In this document: in pieces, positions 30,867 through 39,153 of the stretch
How positions within the stretch are numbered: position 1 is the first letter of the stretch
Layout of the letters: each line of letters starts with the position of its first letter
DNA from: CAIKNB01 sp041658705
GTDB taxonomy: Bacteria; Patescibacteriota; Patescibacteriia; 2-12-FULL-60-25
Direction of reading: 5' to 3'
DNA length: 64,000 nt
NCBI GenBank assembly: GCA_041658705.1
Contig: JBAZZT010000007.1
Span: forward strand, 1 to 64,000
Notes under the pieces: model-generated
Databases searched by the model: none
What the model saw: the letters and a program-made list of their open reading frames with translations, nothing else
Told to the model about the DNA's origin: nothing
Translations under genes and position numbers: made by a program

Positions 30867-33128
30867 TTATTTATAGATCCGCTTGAGATCAATTCCGGTG
30901 TAGAACCACTTGAGTATCTGATCCCAGGTCTTGCCTGCGGCCGCCATGCCTAAAGCGCCTGTCGCGCTCATGCCCACGCCATGACCCCACATGGTCTTGC
31001 CCGCGTCCCACGGCACTTGCACCCCCACAAGCCAGGGATACGGCCCGCCGCCCCACACCTCGGTCCACGAACGCGTCCGACCGTCGGAACGCGAATAGTA
31101 TGGTGTGATGGCTAACTTGCCGGCGTAGGTCACGATCTGGCCGCGCGTGGCGTCCACGGCCGAAACAACGGCGGGATCGCGAATTTCCGCGCCATAGCCG
31201 CGATATACCTGATCATATTTGGCGTCAACGATGAAGTACTCGTCGGCGTGTTTAGTGCCGCGCTGCACGTGATACATGGCGTAAGTCCGCGCCGCGGTCA
31301 GCAAAGCTTTTTGATATTCTGGCGGACTGGAATTTGAAGTCTCACCGATGCCTTTCAAATACCATTCGACGGGTAGTTCGTTGATGAGCCAGACCAAATC
31401 GCTCGACGGCGTGTAGCGTAATTCCAATTTACCGCGGAACTTGTTGTCGTTCGCGCCCGGCAGCCAAGACACGGGACGCGAAAAATCCGTGACCTCGAGC
31501 GGCGCCAACACATCCGACGCATACGCCACGTAATAATTGGTTGACTGCGTAGTGCAACCCGGTCCTTCGGCCGTGTAGACTTTATTCGTTCGACTGTAGA
31601 CCAGCGTGACGGATTGTCCGGCCGCAAAGGTGCAGACCGTGGCGCCGTTTTGGTACAAGCTGAATCCGCCGCTCACGGCTTTGAGCACCGAACGGTCGTC
31701 GGTCGTGGAATAGAGGCCCACGCGGATGATCGGCTCGTCAGGCAAAGCGGATAAATCAGCGGTACTAGGTGCTGGGTTCTGGGTGCTGGGTTCAGGTTCG
31801 ATGACACCGTCCGCCGTCACGGTGATCGGGATGTCGATGAAAGCTTCTTGGACTTCTTGCCCGTCTGCATACAGTTTGAAACTCGCTTTATAGTCTCCTT
31901 TGAGCACCGGCGCTTTGACCGTGAAGGCAATGAATCCGATTTGTCCCGGAGGCGTGGCACTCTGCGCCCGACCGGCTTCGGTGGTCGAGAGCCAAGTGTC
32001 GTCGCGCACCGAGGCCGTCGCGGCAGTCGCTGCCTGCACGCCCGTGACTTTAGCCGAAAGCGAACCCCAGGTGGCGGTGCCGGTATTTTTGATGCCGTAA
32101 GTCAAAGCCATGCGCCCATTGCCGGCGAGGGTGAGTTGCTTGATCGAAGAAAGCAGCAAGATGCCTTTATAGACAGCGGCCGGAGCAGGCGTGGCTTGGG
32201 CGATATTGCTCGCGACTTTGATGGGCAAAGACAGACTGCCGCCCGCGATCCAAGCTTTGTCTTCGGCGGCCAAGATGAAATTTTCTTGGTAGCTTCCCTC
32301 TCCTGTCGGGGCTTTGAGTTGGAATTCGAAGTGTCCGATCTGGCCTGGTTTGACCGTAGCTTCTTTGAGCACCACGGGTTGATAGGTATTTTTCCACGTC
32401 GTGTCTTGAAAAGCGCTCTTGCGATTGTCCCTGCCGGTATACAGCGAGACGTAATTGCTTCCGCTCGAACTCCAGGTGGCGCTGCCCGTGTTCTTGAAAC
32501 CCACGGTCACGCTGCCGCGAGCGCTCGGCTGAAGTTGCCATTCCAATCCGCCTTTTTCCGCCAGCTCGGCTTGATAGGCGACGCTGCCCGGCGTAGTCGT
32601 CACGATCGGAGTCGCTTGCGCTGCACCTAAAACCACGAACTTGACTCGAGACACCGAACCTTTGACCCATTGGTTAGTCGCGTAAGATAAAAGAAAGCGC
32701 TCTTCATATATCCCGGCTTGCGGCGGAGCTTTGACCCAAAACGTAGCGCTGGCGGTCTGACCAGGTTTGACCGTGGTTTGAGTGATCAACCCCGGCAAAT
32801 CATTTTTGAGCCAACTTGCATGACCCAAGACCGACGTGTCGCCGTACAGGAAAAGCGCCGTCGCCGTCTTGCCGCGCGTCCAAGTGCCGGTGCCGGTATT
32901 CGTGAATTTGAGGGTGACTTGTTGAGCCGTACCAGCTTGCAAAGTCAGCGTGGCATCAGCTGTCGTAGCCGTGTAAGTCGCGGCTTGGGCGATGGCCGCG
33001 GAACCTAAAAAGGTCAAACAGCTCAAAAAAAACACGGACCAAATCCGCGTTAACCCAAAGTCTGCGCTTTTACCTCCGCGCGATCCATGTGTCTTTGACT
33101 TGTTGAAAATAAGCGTGAGTAGACACAT
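30867..33128 (-). CDS. SpoIID/LytB-domain surface protein with Ig-like repeats
   Basis: A 753-aa exported protein. A signal-like helix (IWSVFFLSCLTFLGSAAIAQ) ends near residue 50. Three NBR1/Ig-like beta domains follow (each with VTLKFTNTGTGTWT-type strands). A linker EPSTQNPAPSTADLS is encoded by a dispersed word repeat. From about residue 560 the SpoIID domain starts (KLELRYTPSSDLVWLINELP, GIGETSNSSPPEYQKALLTA, GHGVGMSATGALGMAAAG). SpoIID-type proteins cut peptidoglycan glycan strands as lytic transglycosylases. A surface cell-wall hydrolase role is likely; the exact start is uncertain. Confidence 0.85.
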   Translation of the reverse strand: MCLLTLIFNKSKTHGSRGGKSADFGLTRIWSVFFLSCLTFLGSAAIAQAATYTATTADATLTLQAGTAQQVTLKFTNTGTGTWTRGKTATALFLYGDTSVLGHASWLKNDLPGLITQTTVKPGQTASATFWVKAPPQAGIYEERFLLSYATNQWVKGSVSRVKFVVLGAAQATPIVTTTPGSVAYQAELAEKGGLEWQLQPSARGSVTVGFKNTGSATWSSSGSNYVSLYTGRDNRKSAFQDTTWKNTYQPVVLKEATVKPGQIGHFEFQLKAPTGEGSYQENFILAAEDKAWIAGGSLSLPIKVASNIAQATPAPAAVYKGILLLSSIKQLTLAGNGRMALTYGIKNTGTATWGSLSAKVTGVQAATAATASVRDDTWLSTTEAGRAQSATPPGQIGFIAFTVKAPVLKGDYKASFKLYADGQEVQEAFIDIPITVTADGVIEPEPSTQNPAPSTADLSALPDEPIIRVGLYSTTDDRSVLKAVSGGFSLYQNGATVCTFAAGQSVTLVYSRTNKVYTAEGPGCTTQSTNYYVAYASDVLAPLEVTDFSRPVSWLPGANDNKFRGKLELRYTPSSDLVWLINELPVEWYLKGIGETSNSSPPEYQKALLTAARTYAMYHVQRGTKHADEYFIVDAKYDQVYRGYGAEIRDPAVVSAVDATRGQIVTYAGKLAITPYYSRSDGRTRSWTEVWGGGPYPWLVGVQVPWDAGKTMWGHGVGMSATGALGMAAAGKTWDQILKWFYTGIDLKRIYK

Positions 33129-33276
33129 AAAATGCGTTTTAAACAGCCTATTCGCCCGAACCAGCTCACCCGAAGCATTAGGATAACATTTTTTGGCTCA
33201 ATGGTCAATAAAAACAGGCATTTTTAGGTCTATAAAGCCAATAAGGACGGTTCCGGAGTCCTTCAAACTCAAATAT

Positions 33277-33375
33277 ATTCCCTGAGCGCAGCGCTAGCGG
33301 AGTCGAAGGGCTACCTATATTTCGACATGGTAGTCCTTCGACAAGCTCAGGAACTATTACTTATATTCCCTAAGC
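33277..33375. repeat. CCTGAGC/TCGAAGGGCTACC-class repeat
   Basis: ATTCCCTGAGCGCAGCG and GTCGAAGGGCTACC, then TTCGACATGGTAGTCCTTCG and AAGCTCAGGAACTATT, forming a hairpin. No gene in 33129-33440. Confidence 0.75.
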
Positions 33376-33440
33376 AAGCGAGGACTCGTCCGACGAACCT
33401 TACGTGTCATCCCTTTCACGCTCGGTCAATTCATGCGAAA

Positions 33441-34910
33441 ATGCCTGCCATGAGCGAAACACGGCTATTAGCCTGGAACACGGCAGCCCAAGCTTTGGGC
33501 AAGGTCATCTCGACGGCTTTGGGCGTGGTGGTGGTCGGTCTCATGACCCGCCTCTTGGGACAGTCCGGCTTCGGCATGTATACGACCGCCGTGGCGTTTT
33601 TCCAAATCTTCGCCCTCATGCTCGACTTGGGCATCAACGTGATGCTGGTGCAGATGTTGGGCGAACGCGCCGGCGACAAGGCCTACGAAGATCGCGCGGT
33701 CAGCGCCACTTTCACTTTTCGTATCCTGACCGCTTTGATTCTTTTGTCCGCCGCGCCGCTCGTCGGTCTCTTCCTCGATTATCCTTGGGCGCTCAAGCTC
33801 GCGCTCTTCGCCATCTGGGGTTCGTTCTTCTCCAGCGCGCTGAACCAAATCGTCATCGGCGCGCAGCAACGCCATCTCAAGATGAAGATGGTGGCCGTCG
33901 CCGAAGTCGTGGGCCGCGTCGTGCTCTTGGCCGGCGTGCTCTTGGCATATTACCTGCATTGGGGTTTGGTGCCGCTCGCGCTCATCATCTCAATCGCCGG
34001 CTTCGCCAACTTGGCTTTGAACTTGCTCGCCGCGCGTCATTTCGCCAGCTTCAAGTGGAATTGGGATCCGGCGTTCTGGAAAATCCTCATCAGCCGCGCT
34101 TGGCCCATTGGATTATCCATCCTGTTCAACCTGATTTATTTCAAGGCCGACACTTTGGTCTTGTCCTACGTCCGCCCGTTCACCGAAGTCGGCGTGTATG
34201 GCGCGGCCTATCGCGTACTCGAGATCCTCGTGACCCTGCCTTTCATGTACTCGGGCGTGCTCTTGCCCATGATCGCTAATGCTTGGGCCAAACAAGATCG
34301 CGCGCGCTTCCAGCAACTCATGCGCAACTCCTACACGGCCATGACGCTGCTCGCCGCGCCCATGCTCGCCGGCACGTTCGTACTCGGTGAACGCATCATG
34401 ACCTTCGTGGCCGGGCCGGACTTTACGGCTTCGGGCGGTGTGCTCAAGATATTGATGCTCGCCGTGGCCATCATCTTTTTCGGCACCGTCTCGTCGCATG
34501 CGGTGGTGGCTTTGGATGCGCAACGCCGCGCCATCCCGCTCTACGTCGTGACCGCGCTCGTGACCCTCGCCGGTTACATCATCTTCATCCCGCAATACGG
34601 CATGTGGGCCGCGGCTTGGCTCACGGTCGGGTCTGAATGCGCCGTGGCGCTGGGCACGACGCTGCTCTCACTGCATCTTTCGCAGACGCGCTTGGATTGG
34701 TCGCCAATCATCAAATCCCTGCTTTGCGCCGCAGCCATGGCGCTCGCCATCCAACCGCTCAAAGCCGCGTGGCTGCCCCTGCCTATATTCGCCGGCGCCG
34801 CGATCTACATCATCCTCACCCTCGTGACCGGCGTAGTCTCCAGACAAGCGCTCAAGGAACTCTTGCCCTTCCGCCGTAACGCGGCTGATCTCACTCCTCC
34901 GCTCGTATGA
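33441..34910 (+). CDS. Polysaccharide flippase (oligosaccharide export family)
   Basis: About 489 aa from MPAMSETRLLAWNTAAQALG; the frame before it is repeat DNA, and MSETRLL at 33450 is an alternative start. It has 12-14 membrane helices with the MOP/Wzx pattern (GVVVVGLMTRLLGQSGFGMY near the start). It would flip lipid-linked glycans across the membrane. The stop overlaps the start of the O-antigen ligase-like gene (ATGA at 34907-34910), so the genes form a coupled envelope-glycan operon. Confidence 0.87.
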   Translation: MPAMSETRLLAWNTAAQALGKVISTALGVVVVGLMTRLLGQSGFGMYTTAVAFFQIFALMLDLGINVMLVQMLGERAGDKAYEDRAVSATFTFRILTALILLSAAPLVGLFLDYPWALKLALFAIWGSFFSSALNQIVIGAQQRHLKMKMVAVAEVVGRVVLLAGVLLAYYLHWGLVPLALIISIAGFANLALNLLAARHFASFKWNWDPAFWKILISRAWPIGLSILFNLIYFKADTLVLSYVRPFTEVGVYGAAYRVLEILVTLPFMYSGVLLPMIANAWAKQDRARFQQLMRNSYTAMTLLAAPMLAGTFVLGERIMTFVAGPDFTASGGVLKILMLAVAIIFFGTVSSHAVVALDAQRRAIPLYVVTALVTLAGYIIFIPQYGMWAAAWLTVGSECAVALGTTLLSLHLSQTRLDWSPIIKSLLCAAAMALAIQPLKAAWLPLPIFAGAAIYIILTLVTGVVSRQALKELLPFRRNAADLTPPLV

Positions 34911-36181
34911 ACATTCTTCTCGCCATCTTTGCACTCGCCTGGGGCGTCTTCGCCTGGTTCCGGCCGCGCCGCGCCGTGCTGCTCTTCCCGCTTTTTTTGC
35001 CCGTCTATTTGTTGCGCGCCAAATACTTCGGCTTGCCGACCACGCTGCTTGAGATGCTCTGGGCCGCGACGCTTTTGGCCGCGCTGCTCCGCTTGAAATC
35101 CGCGCCCTGGCACTTGGCGCGCGAGCGGCTCAAAGCTTGGCTCCCGCCGCTCATCCTGTGGTGCAGCGCTTCAGCCATCGGAGTCGCCATCGCGCCCGAC
35201 CAAATCGCCGCACTGGGGCTTTGGCGCGCTTATTTTTTGGAGCCGGTGTTGTTTTTCATACTCTTAGTCGGCGTGCTGCAAGATAAAACAGACCGCGCTT
35301 GGATCATCCGCTGTTTGATCTTGGACGCCTGCCTGATCGCCGCATGGTGCGCCGTGCAATTCTTGACCGGCTACGGCATCCCGCATCCCTGGGATACGGC
35401 AAGCCTGCTCACCCGCCGCGCCACCGGCCCTTTCCCCTACCCCAACGCCGTCTCGCTCTTCGTCGCGCCGATTGCGGCGCTGTGCGCTGGACTCTTGATG
35501 AAGTCGAAAGTTGAAAGTCGAAAGTTAAAAGTCTACGACTCCATATTCCATATTCCATATTCTATATTCACTTCGTGGCTCGGTTTCCTCTCCGCGACCA
35601 GCGCCACCTTGCTCGCCAAAAGCGTCGGCGGATTCTTAGGCATCTTAGCCGCGACGTTTTTGACTTTGATGGCGCGCACCAAAACACGCTTTTACGCCGT
35701 CGCGGCGCTGATCCTCGCCGTCATCGTCATCCTCGCCGTCCCGCAAATCCGCGTACCCGTCGTTTCCACGCTGTCTTTCAAGCATTGGTCGGGCAAAGTG
35801 CGCCTCATCATGTGGGGCGAGACTTGGAACATGCTCAAAGACCGCCCGCTTTTTGGCGCCGGCCTCGGCGCTTATCCCGCGGTCTTCAAGCCATATCACA
35901 AGGCGACCTTCATCGAAATTTTCCAATACCCGCACAACATCATCTTGAATTTGTGGAGCGAGCTGGGTTTGCTCGGCATCGCCGCTTTCATCTGGCTCGC
36001 CGTCGTCTGGCTCAAGACCGCGCGCCGCGCCGGACTCGTCTTCGCCTTGCCGCTCGTGGCGATATTAGTGCAAGGTTTGGTCGACGTGCCATATTTCAAG
36101 AATGACCTGGCCATCATGTTCTGGATCTTCGCGGCGCTCACGATTTCCGCGTCTCGTCATCCCGCAAAAGACGCGCCATGA
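34907..36181 (+). CDS. O-antigen ligase family membrane protein
   Basis: A 424-aa protein with about 11 membrane helices and the Wzy_C pattern (GETWNMLKDRPLFGAGLGAY; a following YPHNIILNLWSELGLLG), typical of glycan ligases/polymerases acting on lipid-linked sugars outside the membrane. Around residues 199-222 a polar insert between helices (VESRKLKVYDSIFHIPYSIF) is encoded by word-like repeat DNA at 35503-35572. Starts and stops overlap its neighbours by four bases on both sides, linking flippase, ligase and the thioredoxin-like protein. Confidence 0.87.
   Translation: MNILLAIFALAWGVFAWFRPRRAVLLFPLFLPVYLLRAKYFGLPTTLLEMLWAATLLAALLRLKSAPWHLARERLKAWLPPLILWCSASAIGVAIAPDQIAALGLWRAYFLEPVLFFILLVGVLQDKTDRAWIIRCLILDACLIAAWCAVQFLTGYGIPHPWDTASLLTRRATGPFPYPNAVSLFVAPIAALCAGLLMKSKVESRKLKVYDSIFHIPYSIFTSWLGFLSATSATLLAKSVGGFLGILAATFLTLMARTKTRFYAVAALILAVIVILAVPQIRVPVVSTLSFKHWSGKVRLIMWGETWNMLKDRPLFGAGLGAYPAVFKPYHKATFIEIFQYPHNIILNLWSELGLLGIAAFIWLAVVWLKTARRAGLVFALPLVAILVQGLVDVPYFKNDLAIMFWIFAALTISASRHPAKDAP
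35503..35575. repeat. Word-like repeat inserted in frame in the ligase-like gene
   Basis: GAAAGTTGAAAGTCGAAAGT followed by CCATATTCCATATTCC, the sort of simple repeat otherwise confined to spacers. It adds about 23 residues to a loop between membrane helices without breaking the frame. Confidence 0.7.
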
Positions 36182-36558
36182 AACGACGCCTTCTCCTGAT
36201 CCTTCTTCTCATCGCCGCAGCCGCCGTACTCGTGGCCTATTCTGCGAAGTTGAAATTCAACATCACCGCCCCGTTCGCCAAACCCGCCGCGCCCACCATC
36301 CCTGACAAGGGCATCACCGTTTTCGTCGCCCGCATCTGCACTTATTGCCACGCAGTCGATCGCTACATCGTAAGCAACGGCCTGGATAAAAAAGGCGTGG
36401 ACCTGAAAGATATCGAAACCGACAAACCAAACGAAACTTTGTTCTACAAAATCGCCGCCCGCTGCAAGCTCTCCGCCGTCACCCCGCTGTTGTGGGATGG
36501 GAAGCAGTGCGCAGCGGGAGAAGAGAAAGTTTTGGAGTATTTGGGGAAGTTGAAATAA
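36178..36558 (+). CDS. Membrane-anchored glutaredoxin/thioredoxin-like protein
   Basis: 126 aa with an N-terminal membrane helix (RRLLLILLLIAAAAVLVAY) and a thioredoxin-fold domain outside it. The redox motif is CTYC in VFVARICTYCHAVDRYI; a cis-Pro segment lies in LSAVTPLLWDGKQC. It could reduce or shuffle disulfides in envelope proteins. It is coupled by ATGA to the ligase-like gene. Its last 40 bases are repeated 700 bp downstream, next to a real terminator. Confidence 0.8.
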   Translation: MKRRLLLILLLIAAAAVLVAYSAKLKFNITAPFAKPAAPTIPDKGITVFVARICTYCHAVDRYIVSNGLDKKGVDLKDIETDKPNETLFYKIAARCKLSAVTPLLWDGKQCAAGEEKVLEYLGKLK

Positions 36559-37264
36559 ATCATCCGTCACGAAACCCGGCTTGATATTTCTCGAGGAGTT
36601 CCATGAACCAAGCAGCGCTTAATTCAGTATGCGGATCACGCTTATGGTAAATGCTCCCCTCGGGATGACCACTCAACAAACAAACTAATCCTTTTCCATA
36701 TTCAAATTGAATGGCGTAGCGTGCGCTTTGGCGATCCTGAAGCAAAATCGAACCGGAAACATCGCGGAGATCCGGCTTGTTTTCACAGACGAGTTCAAAA
36801 CTGCGACCATCCGTCGTGGTTACGGGTACGAACTCCACTCCAGGATGACTTACCGCTTCCCCCGGATAAAACCCGAGGCACTTCTCACCGGCAACGAAGG
36901 CTCCTGCGCATATTCCGACGTAAACACCGCCCTTCTCGACGAAGCTTCGGATCGCTTGAACATGGGGCGAAAGCGCGTCACGAATCCGAGCAATCGAACC
37001 TCCCGGGACGATAAAGATGCCAGGAACCGGAAGGTCGTCCAAACCATGCTCGCATACCCGCGCATAATCGCTGTCGCGTATGCAAAGAAGGTTTTCGATA
37101 TCCTTGGCTTGATACGCCCCATCACCGACGTACAGTTGAAATGTCGTCATAAGCTAACGGCAGCATAGCCACTTTATCGATAGGACACAATCAAGCCTGG
37201 ATAGCCGCATGTACGTCCAGGGAGAAAAAAGTTTTGGAGTATTTGGGACGATTGAAGAAATAAA
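36515..37264. repeat. Direct repeat of the thioredoxin-like gene end around the BPL_N-like gene
   Basis: 36515-36560 and 37219-37264 share GTTTTGGAGTATTTGGG and flanks. The second copy still reads EKKVLEYLGRLKK then stop, matching EEKVLEYLGKLK at the end of the gene at 36178. Only the second copy is followed by a terminator, so the segment between looks inserted. Confidence 0.7.
36560..37150 (-). CDS. BPL_N/class I glutamine amidotransferase-like protein
   Basis: 196 aa with a flavodoxin-like/GATase fold: IFIVPGGSIARIRDAL, then GGVYVGICAGAFVAGEKCLG, where the Cys in the elbow is the nucleophile, and a C-terminal His in LLSGHPEGS. This resembles the biotin-protein-ligase N-terminal-like family (BPL_N), stand-alone proteins of uncertain reaction. 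It is on the opposite strand to its neighbours, has no ribosome site, and lies inside a segment bounded by a duplicated gene end, so it is probably an acquired module. Confidence 0.75.
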   Translation of the reverse strand: MTTFQLYVGDGAYQAKDIENLLCIRDSDYARVCEHGLDDLPVPGIFIVPGGSIARIRDALSPHVQAIRSFVEKGGVYVGICAGAFVAGEKCLGFYPGEAVSHPGVEFVPVTTTDGRSFELVCENKPDLRDVSGSILLQDRQSARYAIQFEYGKGLVCLLSGHPEGSIYHKRDPHTELSAAWFMELLEKYQAGFRDG

Positions 37265-37269
37265 AAGAG

Positions 37270-37290
37270 CCCCGCGAGATTCCGCGGGGT
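37270..37290. terminator. Bidirectional terminator
   Basis: CCCCGCG AGATTC CGCGGGG followed by TTTTATG on the plus strand and by CTCTTTTTATTTC on the minus strand. It serves the envelope operon and the M23 peptidase gene. Confidence 0.85.
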
Positions 37291-37307
37291 TTTATGAAGG
37301 TCGTCGT

Positions 37308-38534
37308 TCAGGGGACTTGCGGGATTTGCGACTTCTCCCTGCTCAAGTCGTTTTGCACGGCGGATTCGATGCCGCTGAAGGGGCTGTTCGCGGGAAGGAA
37401 TGCCATATCTGGATCGATGAAGTTGTTATGCTCATCTTTCACCTGCACGTGCAGGTGGATGGCATTCGAGCCGGTTTTTCCGGTCGTGCCGAGCCGAGTC
37501 CAGGGCGATACACCGCACGGTTTGGTCTCCGTGCAATTTTCGAATTGCGCGGAAATCGTGGTAGCGTGCAGCAGCTGGATGGTGTTCTTGGTCCTGTCAT
37601 CTTTCACGTTGATCGTCTTCACTGCGCTCCCGGGTACTGGCCAGGCCTTGCCATTGACCCCTGCGGTGAAAGGCAGCGATGTCGCTTTGCTGTCCTCGCG
37701 GCTCGCGAAGTCGATTCCGCGATGGGTTTTGATGTGGTCAAACTGATTCGGGTCGATGATGACGCCCGGACCCAACGTCACCACTTGCCCGTTCTTGAGA
37801 TATGCACGCTGCACGAAATATTCGGAGCTGCGCATATTCTTTCCCAGGCCAAACTTGTCGGCGGTCAAGGGTTTAGGCAGCGCGCTGGCCGCGAGCTTTT
37901 TCTCCGCTTCGAGCTTGCTCAATACCGCGAACCAGCGCCTGGCCCGAATCATGCCTTCCAAGGCAAGGGTGGCCTGCGTGCGACACCGAAACGCTCCCAT
38001 CTGCTGGAACTGCATGTCCGCGATGACCTGAATCACCCGATTCAGATCATTCTCGATGCGAGAAGCGAGATTAGCGATCTGCTGATTGCACTGTCGCTGC
38101 TTGCTCTCGATCACTTCGGGAGGCGCGGGCAGCGGGTCGCCGTTCACCTCGGTGAGATGGTCTTCGAACGACTGCCCAGTCTGACGCACGATCTCGGAGG
38201 CTGATCTTCCGCATTGGCTGCAATACATCCCAGCCGCCAACTCGGCGAGCGCCTGATCGCATTCTGCCCTTAGCTCGAGCTTCTTCGACTCGAGGTCGCG
38301 CATCTCATTCTCAAGCCGCGACTTTTCGTTCGTCAGGCTTGCGATGCGGTTGTTGGCATCGATGATGCACTGCTTGGCGGTGTTCAGGCGCGCTTGGCAT
38401 GCGCCGAGATCCGCCTGCGCTTCCGCGCTCGTGCGATACCCCGTGCCGGCGGAAACGTTCGCCGGACCGATCAATACGGCAACAAACGCGAGGAACATGA
38501 TCGCGACCAACTGCCTATTTTTGTGAAGGTTCAT
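37308..38534 (-). CDS. Secreted M23-like peptidase with coiled coil
   Basis: 408 aa from MNLHKNRQLVAIMFLAFVAV, fixed by GGAGGAGAGTCCG before the ATG. A signal peptide (to about residue 30) is followed by a Cys-containing coiled coil (RIASLTNEKSRLENEMRDLE) and a C-terminal LytM/M23 domain. The domain has the zinc motifs HRGIDFASRED (His and Asp) and HLHVQV (HxH), plus PVPGSAV and GTTGKTGS. It would cut peptidoglycan cross-links or act as a division activator like EnvC. It has a consensus promoter and a terminator of its own. Confidence 0.82.
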   Translation of the reverse strand: MNLHKNRQLVAIMFLAFVAVLIGPANVSAGTGYRTSAEAQADLGACQARLNTAKQCIIDANNRIASLTNEKSRLENEMRDLESKKLELRAECDQALAELAAGMYCSQCGRSASEIVRQTGQSFEDHLTEVNGDPLPAPPEVIESKQRQCNQQIANLASRIENDLNRVIQVIADMQFQQMGAFRCRTQATLALEGMIRARRWFAVLSKLEAEKKLAASALPKPLTADKFGLGKNMRSSEYFVQRAYLKNGQVVTLGPGVIIDPNQFDHIKTHRGIDFASREDSKATSLPFTAGVNGKAWPVPGSAVKTINVKDDRTKNTIQLLHATTISAQFENCTETKPCGVSPWTRLGTTGKTGSNAIHLHVQVKDEHNNFIDPDMAFLPANSPFSGIESAVQNDLSREKSQIPQVP

Positions 38535-38581
38535 CGGACTCTCCTCCGTTGCATTCGTCCCTTTTGCCACGGAACTTGTGC

Positions 38582-38610
38582 AAAATAAACCATTTTTGAA
38601 AAACCGTCAA
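38582..38610 (-). promoter_or_regulatory. Sigma-70 promoter for the M23 peptidase gene
   Basis: Minus strand TTGACG (38610-38605), 17-base spacer, TATTTT (38587-38582), about 48 bases before the ATG. Confidence 0.75.
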
Positions 38611-38650
38611 AGGTTAGCGGACGCGACCCTGCGCCCAGCCAGCGCAATAC

Positions 38651-38680
38651 TTGAGTGCCGTTTTTACTCCATGCTATGAT
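38651..38680 (+). promoter_or_regulatory. Promoter for a putative small RNA
   Basis: TTGAGT (38651-38656), 18-base spacer, TATGAT (38675-38680). It is followed by no gene on this strand for 2 kb but by two hairpins and a terminator. Confidence 0.55.
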
Positions 38681-38686
38681 ATTTGC

Positions 38687-38796
38687 ACTATGAACCTGAT
38701 TGCACCCACTGGGACAATTGAATAGTTCCGATGTGTACCCGAGCTGCCGTCGCTCGGGAGAGTGCTGAATTCCCTCCGATGAGGAGGGTTTTTTGC
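38687..38796 (+). ncRNA. Putative small RNA, about 110 nt
   Basis: Starts after a TTGAGT-18-TATGAT promoter. It contains an 11-codon reading frame (MNLIAPTGTIE), a CCCGAGC/GCTCGGG hairpin (38738-38758) and ends in a CCCTCC GATGA GGAGGG hairpin with TTTTTTGC (38772-38796). No gene follows, so a free small RNA is more likely than an attenuator. It does not match a family I know. Confidence 0.45.
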
Positions 38797-38827
38797 ATCT
38801 TATAAGCATCACCAACGGAAAAAATTA

Positions 38828-38860
38828 CCCCGTGAGGTTCCGCCTCATGGGGGCCTTTTC
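38828..38860. terminator. Bidirectional terminator
   Basis: CCCCGTGAGG TTCCG CCTCATGGGGG with CCTTTTCTTTTTT on the plus strand and TAATTTTTTCC on the minus strand. On the minus strand it would end the cassette 40012-38956. Confidence 0.8.
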
Positions 38861-38955
38861 TTTTTTAAGCGCAATTTTATCTGCTGAATCGTTCATATAG
38901 CGCAAAAACGGACGCATGATTTTGAACTTAAGCGAGGCTGAAAACTTACGTTCGG

Positions 38956-39153
38956 TCAAAGCACCCGTTTTTCCTGATTGCCTTTACACACCAAGCACTG
39001 AACATCCCACCAAAGATATCTGGCCGCAGCCTGGATGTTTACATCCGCGTTGCTTGCCAACAAGGCGTAGACCCGCGCCTTTCCCACTTTTTTAGCCCGT
39101 TCAGTGCTTTCAGATGCCCCGTGCCCCTTCAATAAGCTCGTGACGACGTGGTT
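38956..39153 (-). pseudogene. Severed C-terminal part of the caspase-like gene
   Basis: Reading on past the TAG of the caspase-like gene in the same frame gives 65 more codons with no stop, ending at TGA. The segment looks like protein: SLLKGHGASESTERAKKVGK, then ARVYALLASNADVNIQAAAR and LWWDVQCLVCKG. It has no start codon of its own in a sensible place. It is most simply the original C-terminus, now cut off by a nonsense mutation, or produced by readthrough of UAG. Confidence 0.6.

Noticed and set aside
37209..38204. 331-codon plus-strand frame opposite the M23 peptidase
   Set aside because: It starts in the duplicated gene end, crosses a terminator and has shadow-like composition.
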